This document shows, one piece after another, positions 54,364 to 63,617 of a stretch of 64,000 bases of DNA. The notes beneath the pieces are model-generated. The model did not search any database and was not told the origin of the DNA. It worked only from the letters and a program-made list of their open reading frames with translations. Source of the stretch: Arthrobacter rhizophilus. GTDB taxonomy: Bacteria; Actinomycetota; Actinomycetes; Actinomycetales; Micrococcaceae. The DNA is taken from positions 116,505 to 180,504 of the forward strand of contig NZ_JAPFFT010000007.1 in NCBI RefSeq assembly GCF_026241105.1, in the 5' to 3' direction. Position 1 is the stretch's first letter, and every line of letters starts with the position of its first letter. Both the position numbers and the translations under genes were made by a program.

Positions 54364-56000
54364 GCCTGCTTGAAATTTCCGGCCTGACCCTTGACTTGCC
54401 GTCGGAACCGTCCTGCCGCTTGTTGGATGGGATCTCGTTGAATGTCGGCGCGGGGGAAACTGTGGGGATTGTCGGCGAGTCCGGTTCCGGAAAGTCACTG
54501 ACCGCCCGGACTGTACTCGGTCTCCTGCCCGGGGGCGCCCGGACAAGCGGGTCCGTGCTGCTCGACGGAACGGACATGCTCCGCTGTCCTCCGTCGGTAG
54601 CTCTTGACCGGAGGCGTGACACAGTCTCGATGATCTTCCAGGATCCGCGCTCAGGAATGAACCCGGTCCGCCGAATCGGCGATTTCCTCACGGAGTCGTT
54701 GCGGCTGTGCGAGGGGTGGTCCAAGGCAGACGCTGATGAGCGCGCGCTTGAGCTGCTTCGTTCCGTGGGCCTGCCACGGCCGGAGTCCCATCTCTCGCAA
54801 TACCCGCATGAGCTCTCCGGCGGGATGCTGCAGCGCGTCATGATCGCAGGCGCCCTTACTGCCGCACCGGCCTTGCTCGTCTGCGACGAGCCAACGGCCG
54901 CACTGGATGTGACCACCCAGGCGGAAATCATCAACGTGCTCCGGAAACAACAAGAGACCCGCGGCATGGGCATGCTGTTCATCACGCACGACCTGAACCT
55001 CGCCGCTGCCCTGTGTGACAGGGTCTACGTCATCCATTCGGGTCGCATCGTCGAGTACGGGAGCGCACTATCCATCTTCACCAGCCCCCGGGCCGATTAC
55101 ACCAAACGCCTGGTCGCGGCAACGCCGACCATCCCCTCCGTTTCCGGTCGCCGAAGCTCCGCGGCCGCCAGCCATGGCCGCGCGCCGTCGGCAGGATCCG
55201 CTGAGCCTGCTCTTGAGGCCCGGGGGGTCAGCAAGTGTTACGCGATTCGGGGGGGAGCGGATATTCGCGCCGTCGACGACGTGTCGTTCCGGGTCCCGCC
55301 GGGCGGAGCACTGGCCCTTGTCGGGGAATCGGGGTCCGGCAAGTCGACGCTCGCGCGGATGCTGGTCGGACTTGAACGCCCCGACAGCGGTGACATTCTT
55401 GTCGACGGAGTGAGCCGTTCCACTCGTCCCCGAAGCCGGGCGGAACGTTTGAAGCGAGCCCGGGCAGTGCAGATCGTTTTTCAGGACCCCTATCTTTCCC
55501 TGGACCCCCGGATCCCTGCGGGGGCAGCAATCGAAGACGCGCTCCGGCTTCATTCGACTTTGCGCGGTGTCGAGGCCAGGGCGCGGGTGCTGACGCTCCT
55601 AGACAGGGTCGGGCTGACTGAAAAGCACTCCCAGTCCAAACCCCGGACCCTGTCCGGGGGGCAAAGGCAACGGGTCGCGATCGCCAGGGCCCTAGCGGCC
55701 GCCCCGGGGGTCCTGGTGCTCGACGAGTCCACGAGCGCCCTGGACGTCTCGGTTCAGGCCCAGGTCCTTGACCTCATAGACGAGATCAGAAGGGAACGGG
55801 GCCTGACCCTTGTCTTCGTCAGTCACGACCTTGCCGTCGTCCGGCGCGTCTGTGAGACCACGGCCGTGATGAAGCAAGGCGCCGTGGTCGAATCCGGTGC
55901 CACAGCAGGTTTGCTGGAACATCCGGGCCACCCCTACACACAACTCCTCATCGACTCAATCCCGAAACCGCGCCGGAGCCTGCACGCGATTTCACAGTAA
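54360..56000 (+). CDS. Fused ABC ATPase, DppD-DppF-like
   Basis: 546 residues with two complete nucleotide-binding domains. First half: Walker A GESGSGKS, signature LSGGMLQRV, Walker B LLVCDEPTAALD. Second half: GESGSGKSTLARML, LSGGQRQRVAIARAL, VLVLDESTSALD (Glu present, DES instead of DEP). Dpp/Opp importers usually have these as two genes. It energises uptake of the operon substrate, probably a peptide-like amide. Confidence 0.93.
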   Translation: MSLLEISGLTLDLPSEPSCRLLDGISLNVGAGETVGIVGESGSGKSLTARTVLGLLPGGARTSGSVLLDGTDMLRCPPSVALDRRRDTVSMIFQDPRSGMNPVRRIGDFLTESLRLCEGWSKADADERALELLRSVGLPRPESHLSQYPHELSGGMLQRVMIAGALTAAPALLVCDEPTAALDVTTQAEIINVLRKQQETRGMGMLFITHDLNLAAALCDRVYVIHSGRIVEYGSALSIFTSPRADYTKRLVAATPTIPSVSGRRSSAAASHGRAPSAGSAEPALEARGVSKCYAIRGGADIRAVDDVSFRVPPGGALALVGESGSGKSTLARMLVGLERPDSGDILVDGVSRSTRPRSRAERLKRARAVQIVFQDPYLSLDPRIPAGAAIEDALRLHSTLRGVEARARVLTLLDRVGLTEKHSQSKPRTLSGGQRQRVAIARALAAAPGVLVLDESTSALDVSVQAQVLDLIDEIRRERGLTLVFVSHDLAVVRRVCETTAVMKQGAVVESGATAGLLEHPGHPYTQLLIDSIPKPRRSLHAISQ

Positions 56001-56069
56001 TCAGCCCTCATCCCGCCTCCACCCGCACGCCGTGACCATCGGCGCCCAACAGACCCGGAGAGACCCGCC

Positions 56070-57491
56070 GTGACCACCTACGACACCGCCGAATCAACCA
56101 TCAGCAGGTACCACATTGCCCAGGCGCTCGCCGGGGCCTCCACAGTTCCGTACTGGCTCGATGACCCGGACCGTCCAGCGCCTTTGCCGGCACTGGCCTC
56201 GGACACCGCAACGGATCTGGCCGTCGTAGGCGGCGGTTACACCGGACTCTGGACGGCCCTGATGGCCAAGGAACGCGACCCCGGCCGCCGGGTAGTGGTG
56301 CTTGAAGGCAACCGCATCGGCTGGGCCGCGTCCGGCAGGAACGGCGGCTTCTGCGATGCCAGCTTGACCCACGGCGAGGACAACGGGAAGAAACACCTTC
56401 CCGACGAATCTGACCGTCTGCATGAGCTAGGACTGGAAAACCTGCAGGAAATCTCAGACACCGTCAACAAATACGGCATCGACTGCGGATTCGAATGGAC
56501 CGGCACCCTGGACGTCGCTACAGAGGATCACCAGATCGCGTGGCTGCAGGCCGAGGAAGGCAAGAACCCGGACATTCTCTTCCTCGACGAACGGGCGGTC
56601 CGTGCGGAAGTGGACTCACCGGTCTACAAAGCCGGGTTATGGGACAAGAAGGGCAGCGTGATGCTCAACCCCGCCCGGCTCGCGTGGGGCCTGCAACGCG
56701 CCTGCCTGGAACTAGGGGTTGAAATATATGAGCACACAACCGTCCGCGGCCTCACCCGCACACCAGACGGTATCCGACTAGCCACAGACGCCGGAACAGT
56801 CACCGCCGGCAAGGTTGCCCTTGCCACCAATGTGTTCCCATCCCTCCTCAAAAGAACACGCCTTCACACAGTCCCGGTCTACGACTACACGCTGATGACC
56901 CAGCCGCTCAGCGCCGAACAGCTGGAAGCAATCGGCTGGTCCAACCGGCAAGGGCTATCCGATCTGAGCAACCGCTTCCACTACTACCGGCTGACCGAAG
57001 ACAACCGCATCCTCTTCGGCGGCTACGACGCGATCTACTACTACGGCCGCACCCTCAACCCGGACCACGACCAGCGTGAACAAACCTTCGAGCGGCTTGC
57101 CGCGCATTTCTTCGCGACATTCCCCCAGCTGAACGGCGTCCGCTTCACCCACAAATGGGGCGGAGCCATCGACACCTGCAGCCGGTTCTTCGCCTTCTTC
57201 GCCACAGCGCATCACGGCCGTGTCGCCTATTCCGCAGGCTACACAGGGCTCGGCGTCGGAGCCACCCGGTTCGGAGCAAACGTCATGCTCGACCTGCTCT
57301 CCGGGACCGTCAACGAACGCACGCAGCTAAGGATGGTTAAAAAGCGGCCGCTGCCCTTCCCACCGGAGCCCTTGGCGTGGCTCGGAGTGAAGATCACCAC
57401 CGCCGCGATGATTCGAGCGGACCGCAACAAGGGCCGGCGCGGGCCCTGGCTGAAACTCATGGACGCGGTCGGAATGGGGTTTGACTCCTGA
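56070..57491 (+). CDS. FAD-dependent amine oxidase (DAO family, PuuB-like)
   Basis: 473 residues from GTG 56070 (GGAGAG upstream). The FAD Rossmann loop is VVGGGYTGLWTA, then VLEGNRIGWAASGRNGGF (DAO glycine-rich segment) and TGLGVGATRFGANVMLDLL near the C-terminus. PuuB-like oxidases oxidise gamma-glutamylputrescine or similar secondary/primary amines to an aldehyde. It is joined to a cupin and aldehyde dehydrogenase, a set also seen in putrescine catabolism. Stop and next ATG share one base (TGATG). Confidence 0.88.
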   Translation: MTTYDTAESTISRYHIAQALAGASTVPYWLDDPDRPAPLPALASDTATDLAVVGGGYTGLWTALMAKERDPGRRVVVLEGNRIGWAASGRNGGFCDASLTHGEDNGKKHLPDESDRLHELGLENLQEISDTVNKYGIDCGFEWTGTLDVATEDHQIAWLQAEEGKNPDILFLDERAVRAEVDSPVYKAGLWDKKGSVMLNPARLAWGLQRACLELGVEIYEHTTVRGLTRTPDGIRLATDAGTVTAGKVALATNVFPSLLKRTRLHTVPVYDYTLMTQPLSAEQLEAIGWSNRQGLSDLSNRFHYYRLTEDNRILFGGYDAIYYYGRTLNPDHDQREQTFERLAAHFFATFPQLNGVRFTHKWGGAIDTCSRFFAFFATAHHGRVAYSAGYTGLGVGATRFGANVMLDLLSGTVNERTQLRMVKKRPLPFPPEPLAWLGVKITTAAMIRADRNKGRRGPWLKLMDAVGMGFDS

Positions 57492-57874
57492 TGGATCCGG
57501 AACTGATTCCAGGGTCCCCGGTGAACGTGGGTGAACTGACCCTGCCGCACGAAGCGGTGCCGCCAGGGCAAACAGCCTCTGGCGCGCCAACCACGGGGAT
57601 CCAATCGCTGGGCACCTTCTCCGGCCTCGAACTCGGCACCTGGGAAATGACGACCGGTGGCATGCATGACCTCGAGGTGGAAGAACTTTTCCTGGTCACT
57701 GCAGGCAGAGCCACCCTCGAAATCCACTACGATACCGGCGAAGCAAAGAGGCTCCCTCTGGGTCCCGGCGCGCTCATGCGCTTGAACGCGGGCATGCGCA
57801 CCACCTGGACCGTCCACGAGACCCTCCGCAAGGTCTACCTCACCCCCAGCAGCGAACCAAACAAGCACACCTGA
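57491..57874 (+). CDS. Cupin-domain protein
   Basis: 127-residue single cupin of the cupin_3/DUF861 group. A MHDLEVEELFLVTAGRATLEI core fits the cupin motif, with EIHYDTGEAKRLPLGPGALMRLNAG as motif 2. No clear HxH metal pair is seen, only single His. Its role in oxidase-aldehyde dehydrogenase operons is unknown. Translationally coupled to the oxidase gene. Confidence 0.8.
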   Translation: MDPELIPGSPVNVGELTLPHEAVPPGQTASGAPTTGIQSLGTFSGLELGTWEMTTGGMHDLEVEELFLVTAGRATLEIHYDTGEAKRLPLGPGALMRLNAGMRTTWTVHETLRKVYLTPSSEPNKHT

Positions 57875-57884
57875 CCTAGGGAGA

Positions 57885-59378
57885 ATGATGCACCAATTCA
57901 TCGACGGCGAATACCGCGACGGCAACGGCGAGGAGGCACAACGAATCAATCCGGCCACCGGCGAAGTCGCCGAAACCATCCGCCACGCGAACACGGACGA
58001 CGTCGACGCGGCGATCGCTTCAGCCCGGCGCGCCTTCACCGAGTGGTCGCGTCGAACGCCGGGCGAACGCTCAGACGCCATCCACCGGCTGGCCGGCGAA
58101 CTGGACAAACGCGCTATCGAACTTGCCGCCGTCGAAACCTCCCAGACCGGCAAATCAATCCGTATGTCCAGCGGGTTCGATGTCCCGGGCACCGTGGACA
58201 ATGCGTCGTTCTATGCCGGCGCCGCCCGTCAGCTGCGCGGGTTGGCCGCCGGCGAGTACGGGGCGGGAGGGACCTCGATGATCCGCCGCGAACCCATCGG
58301 CGTCATCGGCTCCATCTCGCCATGGAACTATCCGCTTCAGATGGCAGGCTGGAAAATACTGCCTGCCATAGCTGCAGGCAACACGATCGTGCTCAAGCCC
58401 TCCGAGCTCACCCCAGGCACCACCCTTCTCTTCGCGGAGGCCGCACGCGACGCAGGCATTCCACCAGGGGTCATCAACATTGTGACCGGCCCAGGCAAAG
58501 GCGTCGGCGAGCACTTGGTGAAACACCCCGGCGTGGCAATGACGTCATTCACCGGTTCCACTGCAGTCGGACGGCGCATCATGGAACTCGCCAGCCAAAC
58601 GGCCAAACGAGTGCACTTGGAACTTGGCGGAAAGGCCCCCTTCCTTGTGTTCGACGACGCCGACCTGGAAGCCGCCGCTCACGGCGCCGTGGCCGCCTCG
58701 ACCATCAATGGAGGCCAAGACTGCACTGCGGCGACCCGCGCCTACATCCAGCGGCCGATGTTCGAGGCCTTCACGGCCCGCGTGGCAGAACTGATGGACC
58801 AGATGATCGTCGGGGATCCCGCCAAGGACTGCACGGATCTCGGCTCACTGATCACGCACGCCCACCGGGACAAGGTGGCCGGCTTTGTCGAAAGCGCCCG
58901 AGGCTACGGTGCGCGGATCCTGGCAGGAGGCGAAGCACCCGGCGGCAAAATGGCTGCCGGAGCGTTCTACCGGCCGACCCTGGTGGTTGATGCAGCCCAG
59001 GATTCGCCGATCGTGCAAGAAGAGATCTTTGGCCCGGTCCTGACGGCTCTGCCCTTCGATTCCGACGATGAGGGAATCCGGCTGGCCAACGACACCCCGT
59101 ACGGGCTCGCCGCCTCCGCCTGGACCAATGACCTCGGCCGATCCCTCCGGGCAAGCAAGGAAATCCAGGCCGGCTGCGTCTGGATCAACGACCACATCCC
59201 GATAGTCTCCGAGATGCCACACGGCGGCTACAAGGACTCGGGGTTCGGTAAAGACATGTCCGCCTACTCCCTCGAGGAGTACACCAACATCAAACACGTG
59301 GTGTTCAGCCAGGACAGGTCCTCCCACAAAGGCTGGCAAAACACCGTCTTTCGCACGACGCCTCCGAGCTCGGCCTGA
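57885..59378 (+). CDS. Aldehyde dehydrogenase (gamma-aminobutyraldehyde-type)
   Basis: 497 residues; two ATG codons (57885, 57888). NAD+-dependent ALDH: SPWNYPLQMAGWKILPAIAAGN, catalytic Glu in LELGGKAPF and catalytic Cys in GGQDCTAATR. The best match is PuuC/PatD-type enzymes. It oxidises the aldehyde made by the upstream amine oxidase to a carboxylate, which the divergent CoA ligase could activate. Confidence 0.92.
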   Translation: MMHQFIDGEYRDGNGEEAQRINPATGEVAETIRHANTDDVDAAIASARRAFTEWSRRTPGERSDAIHRLAGELDKRAIELAAVETSQTGKSIRMSSGFDVPGTVDNASFYAGAARQLRGLAAGEYGAGGTSMIRREPIGVIGSISPWNYPLQMAGWKILPAIAAGNTIVLKPSELTPGTTLLFAEAARDAGIPPGVINIVTGPGKGVGEHLVKHPGVAMTSFTGSTAVGRRIMELASQTAKRVHLELGGKAPFLVFDDADLEAAAHGAVAASTINGGQDCTAATRAYIQRPMFEAFTARVAELMDQMIVGDPAKDCTDLGSLITHAHRDKVAGFVESARGYGARILAGGEAPGGKMAAGAFYRPTLVVDAAQDSPIVQEEIFGPVLTALPFDSDDEGIRLANDTPYGLAASAWTNDLGRSLRASKEIQAGCVWINDHIPIVSEMPHGGYKDSGFGKDMSAYSLEEYTNIKHVVFSQDRSSHKGWQNTVFRTTPPSSA

Positions 59379-59391
59379 AATAGGGGAACCG

Positions 59392-60276
59392 ATGGCACAT
59401 GGATTTGCAAAGGCGGTCCCGACCAGCGACGGTCAGCTCATCGCTTTGGTCCGTGCCGGGAACGCCGGAGCTTATGAAGGCTTGTACACGCGGCACATGT
59501 CCGCTGCCATTTCGTTTGCGCGCATGAATGTCGACAACCCCAGTGACGCAGACGACGTTGTCGCAGAAGCATTCCAAGCTGTACTAAAAAGCCTCAAGGA
59601 CGGCAAAGGCCCGGACCAGTTTTTCCGTGCGTACCTCCTCTCGACTGTCACCAGACTGGCCCACGCCACAAACATAAAGGCACGCCGAAACGTGCCGGCG
59701 GACGTCGACAAAATGATTGATCAGGAGGTGATCCACGAGGATCCCATCATTCAAGCCTTCGAATCGTTGACAATTGCCCGTGCCTATCGCGCCCTCCGGG
59801 AACGCTGGCAGTCAGCGCTCTGGTACTTGGATGTGGAAGGGATGAAACCGGCCGCAGTAGCACCGATCATGGGGCTTTCACCCAATGCAGTCTCAACGCT
59901 CGGCGCAAGAGCCCGGGAAGGGCTACGTCGGCAGTACCTGCAATTCCATGTCATGGAGACGGACCGGAGGAAATGCTCAGAAGTTGCGTCCCAATTGGGG
60001 GCCTACCTACGTGGTGGTCTGGCCAGCCCGACGAAATCGAAGATCCGGAGTCATCTTGATGGCTGTGCAAGGTGCAAGGCTGTTTTTCTCGAGCTAAAAG
60101 ACATCGGGGGAACCATGCGGACCATAATTCCCCCCTTGATCTTAGGTATGCCGTTGGTCATTTGGAGCGGCAGAGCCTCGGAATTCGGGGCTGGCGGTCT
60201 ATGGCACTTCCATGGGAAAAGCAGGCAGCGACGGTATAAGCCAGACAACAGTACAGATAATGGTGATGAACAATGA
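59392..60276 (+). CDS. ECF sigma factor fused to an anti-sigma-like zinc finger and membrane helix
   Basis: 294 residues. Region 2 spans ~15-90 (DADDVVAEAFQAVL) and region 4 ~125-182 (MKPAAVAPIMGLSPNAVSTLGARAREGLRR). The C-terminal extension has Cys195 and the motif His221-x3-Cys225-x2-Cys228 (HLDGCARC) of zinc anti-sigma domains, then one hydrophobic segment (~244-258) and a basic tail. It may be a self-inhibited, membrane-tethered sigma factor. It starts 13 bases after the aldehyde dehydrogenase stop and overlaps the AI-2E transporter gene by ATGA. Confidence 0.8.
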   Translation: MAHGFAKAVPTSDGQLIALVRAGNAGAYEGLYTRHMSAAISFARMNVDNPSDADDVVAEAFQAVLKSLKDGKGPDQFFRAYLLSTVTRLAHATNIKARRNVPADVDKMIDQEVIHEDPIIQAFESLTIARAYRALRERWQSALWYLDVEGMKPAAVAPIMGLSPNAVSTLGARAREGLRRQYLQFHVMETDRRKCSEVASQLGAYLRGGLASPTKSKIRSHLDGCARCKAVFLELKDIGGTMRTIIPPLILGMPLVIWSGRASEFGAGGLWHFHGKSRQRRYKPDNSTDNGDEQ

Positions 60277-61475
60277 ACCCCACGGCAGTTGCCCCGCTCT
60301 CGGAAAAGGCCAACAACCCAGGCGGTCGCATGAAGCGTGTGATGCGCGTTCCTGGGTCTCGTGGACCGGCGGTCAGGTTCGGGAGCAGTCGCTCGCTGCG
60401 AGTTGGAGCCCCACGGAACGTTGACGGGGTCCCTGTCGGCGTCCAGGTGGCGGGGGAGTGGTCGTGGCGCCTGCTCGCTATCGCGGCGGTCGTCGGCGTC
60501 TTGCTGTACCTCGTGGTGACACTGCATGTGATTGCAGTTCCGTTCTTCGTCGCGATCGTGCTTTCGGCGATGCTGGTTCCCTTTAAGGACATGCTGGTTC
60601 GTCATCGGTGGCCGAAATGGCTGGCAGTGACAACCACCGAGGGGGGAATGCTCGCCGTCATCGCGGGATTGCTCTTGCTGGTGATCAGCCAGGTAGCGTC
60701 GAGCCTGAGTGGTCTTGGGCTGCAAAGTACCAAGTTCCTGGGGGACCTTCGCGAGGAACTCCTTGCGTCTCCGTTCGGCGCCTCATCCACCGATCTCGAC
60801 CGGTTCCTCGGTGATGCCCTCCAGTCGGTGCAGGCGAACGAACAAGACATCGCTTCCGGCCTAGCATCACTCGGCTCTGGTGTCGGCGAAATCGCCGCCG
60901 GAACCGCTCTGGCACTGTTTGCGACACTGTTCATTCTCATCGACGGAGTAGGGATCTGGACGTGGTTCACTCGGCTCGTCCCCCGGCGGGCCCGCGAACG
61001 GTTCGACCACGCAGGCAAGGCAGGATGGGCCACGCTGCGATCATTTGCCAAGGTTCAGATCTTCGTCGCGCTCATCAACGGCGTGGGCATCGGAATCGGC
61101 ACCGCGCTTCTCGGGGTGCCGCTCGCGATCCCGATTGCCGTCCTTGTCTTCCTCGGTTCCTTCATCCCTGTGGTCGGCGCCATCGCCACCGGCGCCGTCG
61201 CAGTATTCATCGCACTTGTCTACAACGGGTGGATCGTTGCGGTCGCGATGCTCGCCGTCGTGCTCCTCGTGCACCAGATCGAAAGCCACGTTCTACATCC
61301 CGTTATCATGGGCAATGCCGTGAAAGTGCACCCCTTGGCGGTGATGTTCGCCGTGGCCGGCGGATCCGTGCTCGCTGGAATCCCAGGTGCCTTCTTCGCC
61401 GTCCCCGTCGCCGCAGTCTTGAACACCATGGTGACCGCACTGGCCGGGCAAGCTGGTCGTGGGGAGGATGAGTAG
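60273..61475 (+). CDS. AI-2E family transporter
   Basis: 400 residues; PF01594-type permease (PerM/TqsA group) with about eight helices. Typical segments are VAIVLSAMLVPF, GVPLAIPIAVLVFLGSFIPVVGA, QIESHVLHPVIMGNAV and AGIPGAFFAVP. A charged, likely disordered N-terminus of ~65 residues precedes the first helix. The family name comes from autoinducer-2 export in E. coli, but most members are uncharacterised. ATG overlaps the sigma gene stop. Confidence 0.88.
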   Translation: MNPTAVAPLSEKANNPGGRMKRVMRVPGSRGPAVRFGSSRSLRVGAPRNVDGVPVGVQVAGEWSWRLLAIAAVVGVLLYLVVTLHVIAVPFFVAIVLSAMLVPFKDMLVRHRWPKWLAVTTTEGGMLAVIAGLLLLVISQVASSLSGLGLQSTKFLGDLREELLASPFGASSTDLDRFLGDALQSVQANEQDIASGLASLGSGVGEIAAGTALALFATLFILIDGVGIWTWFTRLVPRRARERFDHAGKAGWATLRSFAKVQIFVALINGVGIGIGTALLGVPLAIPIAVLVFLGSFIPVVGAIATGAVAVFIALVYNGWIVAVAMLAVVLLVHQIESHVLHPVIMGNAVKVHPLAVMFAVAGGSVLAGIPGAFFAVPVAAVLNTMVTALAGQAGRGEDE

Positions 61476-61552
61476 TCGAACCCCTTGCGTCTCGCGCGGG
61501 ATCCAACCAAGCGCAGCGACATGGTAAGCCTCAGACGAGGGAGAATAGCCTC

Positions 61553-61918
61553 ATGACTTCAGAAGAGCCGGCGGACCCCGGGCATACCTTTCCTCGGCCA
61601 GAATCACCGTCCGGGGGCCAAATCCCCGAACCCATCACCAGTGATGCTGATCGAAGCAAGCAGGTCACCAGGACAGCAGTCATTTGGGGGGCCGTAGCGT
61701 TCGGTCTTGCGGTGATGGTGCTGTTGATAATCTTCTTCATCCAAAACCAAGACGTGATCGCGGTCAAATTCCTTGGATGGGAAGGACGCCTGGCCCAGGG
61801 AATCGCGTTCTTCATGGCCGCCGTCGGAGGTGGAATACTCGTGGCAATCGCAGGCGGAGCGCGAATCCTGCAGCTTCGCCGCAACGAACGACGACGCCGC
61901 AAGACCACGGGCTTGTAG
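61553..61918 (+). CDS. LapA-domain (DUF1049) membrane protein
   Basis: 121 residues with two hydrophobic helices (about 42-62 and 81-104) separated by a NQDVIAVKFLGWEG motif typical of LapA/DUF1049. N-terminus is Pro/Ser/Glu-rich; C-terminal RRNERRRRK is basic. Family members act in envelope or lipid processes (LapA/YciS with LapB in E. coli). Not obviously part of the sigma operon; 77 bases separate it from AI-2E. Confidence 0.8.
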   Translation: MTSEEPADPGHTFPRPESPSGGQIPEPITSDADRSKQVTRTAVIWGAVAFGLAVMVLLIIFFIQNQDVIAVKFLGWEGRLAQGIAFFMAAVGGGILVAIAGGARILQLRRNERRRRKTTGL

Positions 61919-62135
61919 AGCAGTGGGCGGTTTCTGCCGTTTCTGGGAGGTCGGGCCCTCGGAGAATTCTTGAAAATCGGCATTGGAGTTGCGGCACGAA
62001 ATCTGCCTGAAGGCCACTGTAAGGATGTCCGTAGTTTTAGCGGATTCCTTGTGTCCCCCGAGGCGAATTTCCCGGTTCCGGGGAATTCGCACAGTGGGTG
62101 TGCTACGGGATGTGGCGCGAGTCGAAGGAGTGAAG

Positions 62136-62918
62136 ATGCCTGTTCGTATTGAAAAATGGCCCGAGGGTACGCCGACATGGGCTGATCTTGGAGTCACTGA
62201 TCTGGATGCCGCGAAGGCGTTCTACACCGAGTTGTTCGGCTGGGAGTACTCCTCCGGTGGTGGGGATTCCGGAGGGTATTTGCTTGCTCATCTTGGCGGG
62301 AAATCGGTGACAGGTTTAGGGCCGAAACAGAATGCGGAGATGCCCACCGTCTGGACCACCTATTTTGGGTCCGACGACGTAGATGCCACTGCAGTGAAGG
62401 TGGCCGCAGCGGGCGGGAGCCTTGTCGCTCCGCCGTTTGATGTCATGGACTCCGGCCGGATGTCGATCGCCGCCGATAGCGTTGGCGCGGTATTTGGCAT
62501 TTGGCAGGCCGGGACTCACATCGGCGCAGAACGAGTCAACGAGCACGGGGCATTGTGCTGGAATGAGTTGCACACACGCGACTACGGCCCGGCCCGCGAG
62601 TTTTACGCAAGGGTTTTCGGGTTTAGCTACAAGGACATTGACGGTGACGGCTTTGTCTATTCCACGTTTAAGCGGTTCTCAGACGGTGAAGAAGTCGGTG
62701 GCATCCACCACGACACGCAGCTTCCCGAAGGTGCACCCAACTACTGGCTGGCGTGGTTTGCCAGCGATGACGTCGACGCTACCGCAGCGAAAGCCCGCGA
62801 ATTGGGCGGGACCCTCGTCATACCCGTCATGGACAGTCCGTTCGGGCGGATGACAATCCTGCGAGCACCCCAGGGCGAAACTTTTGGAGTCATCCACCTG
62901 CCCGACACGCAGGGATAA
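62136..62918 (+). CDS. Two-domain VOC-family protein
   Basis: 260 residues from ATG 62136 (AAGGAG upstream). Two glyoxalase/VOC domains (~1-125 and ~135-257), each opening with DLDAAKAFYTELFGW or DYGPAREFYARVFGF. Related proteins are hydroxylase or glyoxalase-like; metal ligands such as His/Glu are only partly obvious, so activity is uncertain. A 217-bp gap lies upstream. Confidence 0.85.
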   Translation: MPVRIEKWPEGTPTWADLGVTDLDAAKAFYTELFGWEYSSGGGDSGGYLLAHLGGKSVTGLGPKQNAEMPTVWTTYFGSDDVDATAVKVAAAGGSLVAPPFDVMDSGRMSIAADSVGAVFGIWQAGTHIGAERVNEHGALCWNELHTRDYGPAREFYARVFGFSYKDIDGDGFVYSTFKRFSDGEEVGGIHHDTQLPEGAPNYWLAWFASDDVDATAAKARELGGTLVIPVMDSPFGRMTILRAPQGETFGVIHLPDTQG

Positions 62919-63137
62919 TTTCGTCGGCGAGGAGATCAATCCGGTTGAGCCCTCGCCAACTGGCCCGACTGAGACTGCGTGCCGCCTTCATCGAGCCGGT
63001 GTGTGGCGTAGGGATCCGTGTTGGCGGCACGTTTCGGACCGAGGTTCCACTGCTCAGATGAGACTCGGTCCTGCAAGTCAGGGCGTGCCCGATATCGAAA
63101 ACCGAGAAGTAGGAAACGAATCAACCGATGGATCCCC

Positions 63138-63617
63138 ATGACCGGCGCGGCAGATCTTCAACGTAACGACAAGGATCATACGAATGTGACGCATGCCGAC
63201 GGGCTGCGGGCCTGGGCCAAAGGCTCCTTCCCTTGCGAGGCGGCCACCGAACTGCTGCTCCGCGGGTTTGGAGCCCGGTTCGCCGCGCCCGGCAATCCCT
63301 GGATCGGCACGGACGAATTCAGCGGCGCATCGTGGATTGATTTCGCCTCGATCCCCGAACATGCCGGCCGTTTCTCCAACGGTGAATGGGCGTTCCTGAT
63401 GTTCGCGGCCTCCATAGCCGAAGGCGTTCCCGTGAATTTGGCTGAAATCGTGACCGTAGTAAACAGAGAGAGCGTCGCGCTCATGCTGGCCTCGATCGCC
63501 CACGCGTCCGGTAGCCATGAATGCGCCTGGGAGAGGGCGGACCGGGGAGAGTTGGAGGGCTTCAACCGTCTGCCCGGGCTGTATTCATGGCCGGGCAAGC
63601 ACGCCGAAGGTCGCTAG
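63138..63617 (+). CDS. Hypothetical protein
   Basis: 159 residues from ATG 63138; a GTG at 63186 with AAGGA upstream is an alternative start. No signal peptide. The composition is like a soluble protein: ELLLRGFGARFAAPGNPW, FSGASWIDFASIPE, FSNGEWAFLMFAASIAEGVPVNLAE, then a C-terminal CAWERADRGELEGFNRLPGL. No family recognised. Codon use matches neighbours. Confidence 0.6.
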   Translation: MTGAADLQRNDKDHTNVTHADGLRAWAKGSFPCEAATELLLRGFGARFAAPGNPWIGTDEFSGASWIDFASIPEHAGRFSNGEWAFLMFAASIAEGVPVNLAEIVTVVNRESVALMLASIAHASGSHECAWERADRGELEGFNRLPGLYSWPGKHAEGR

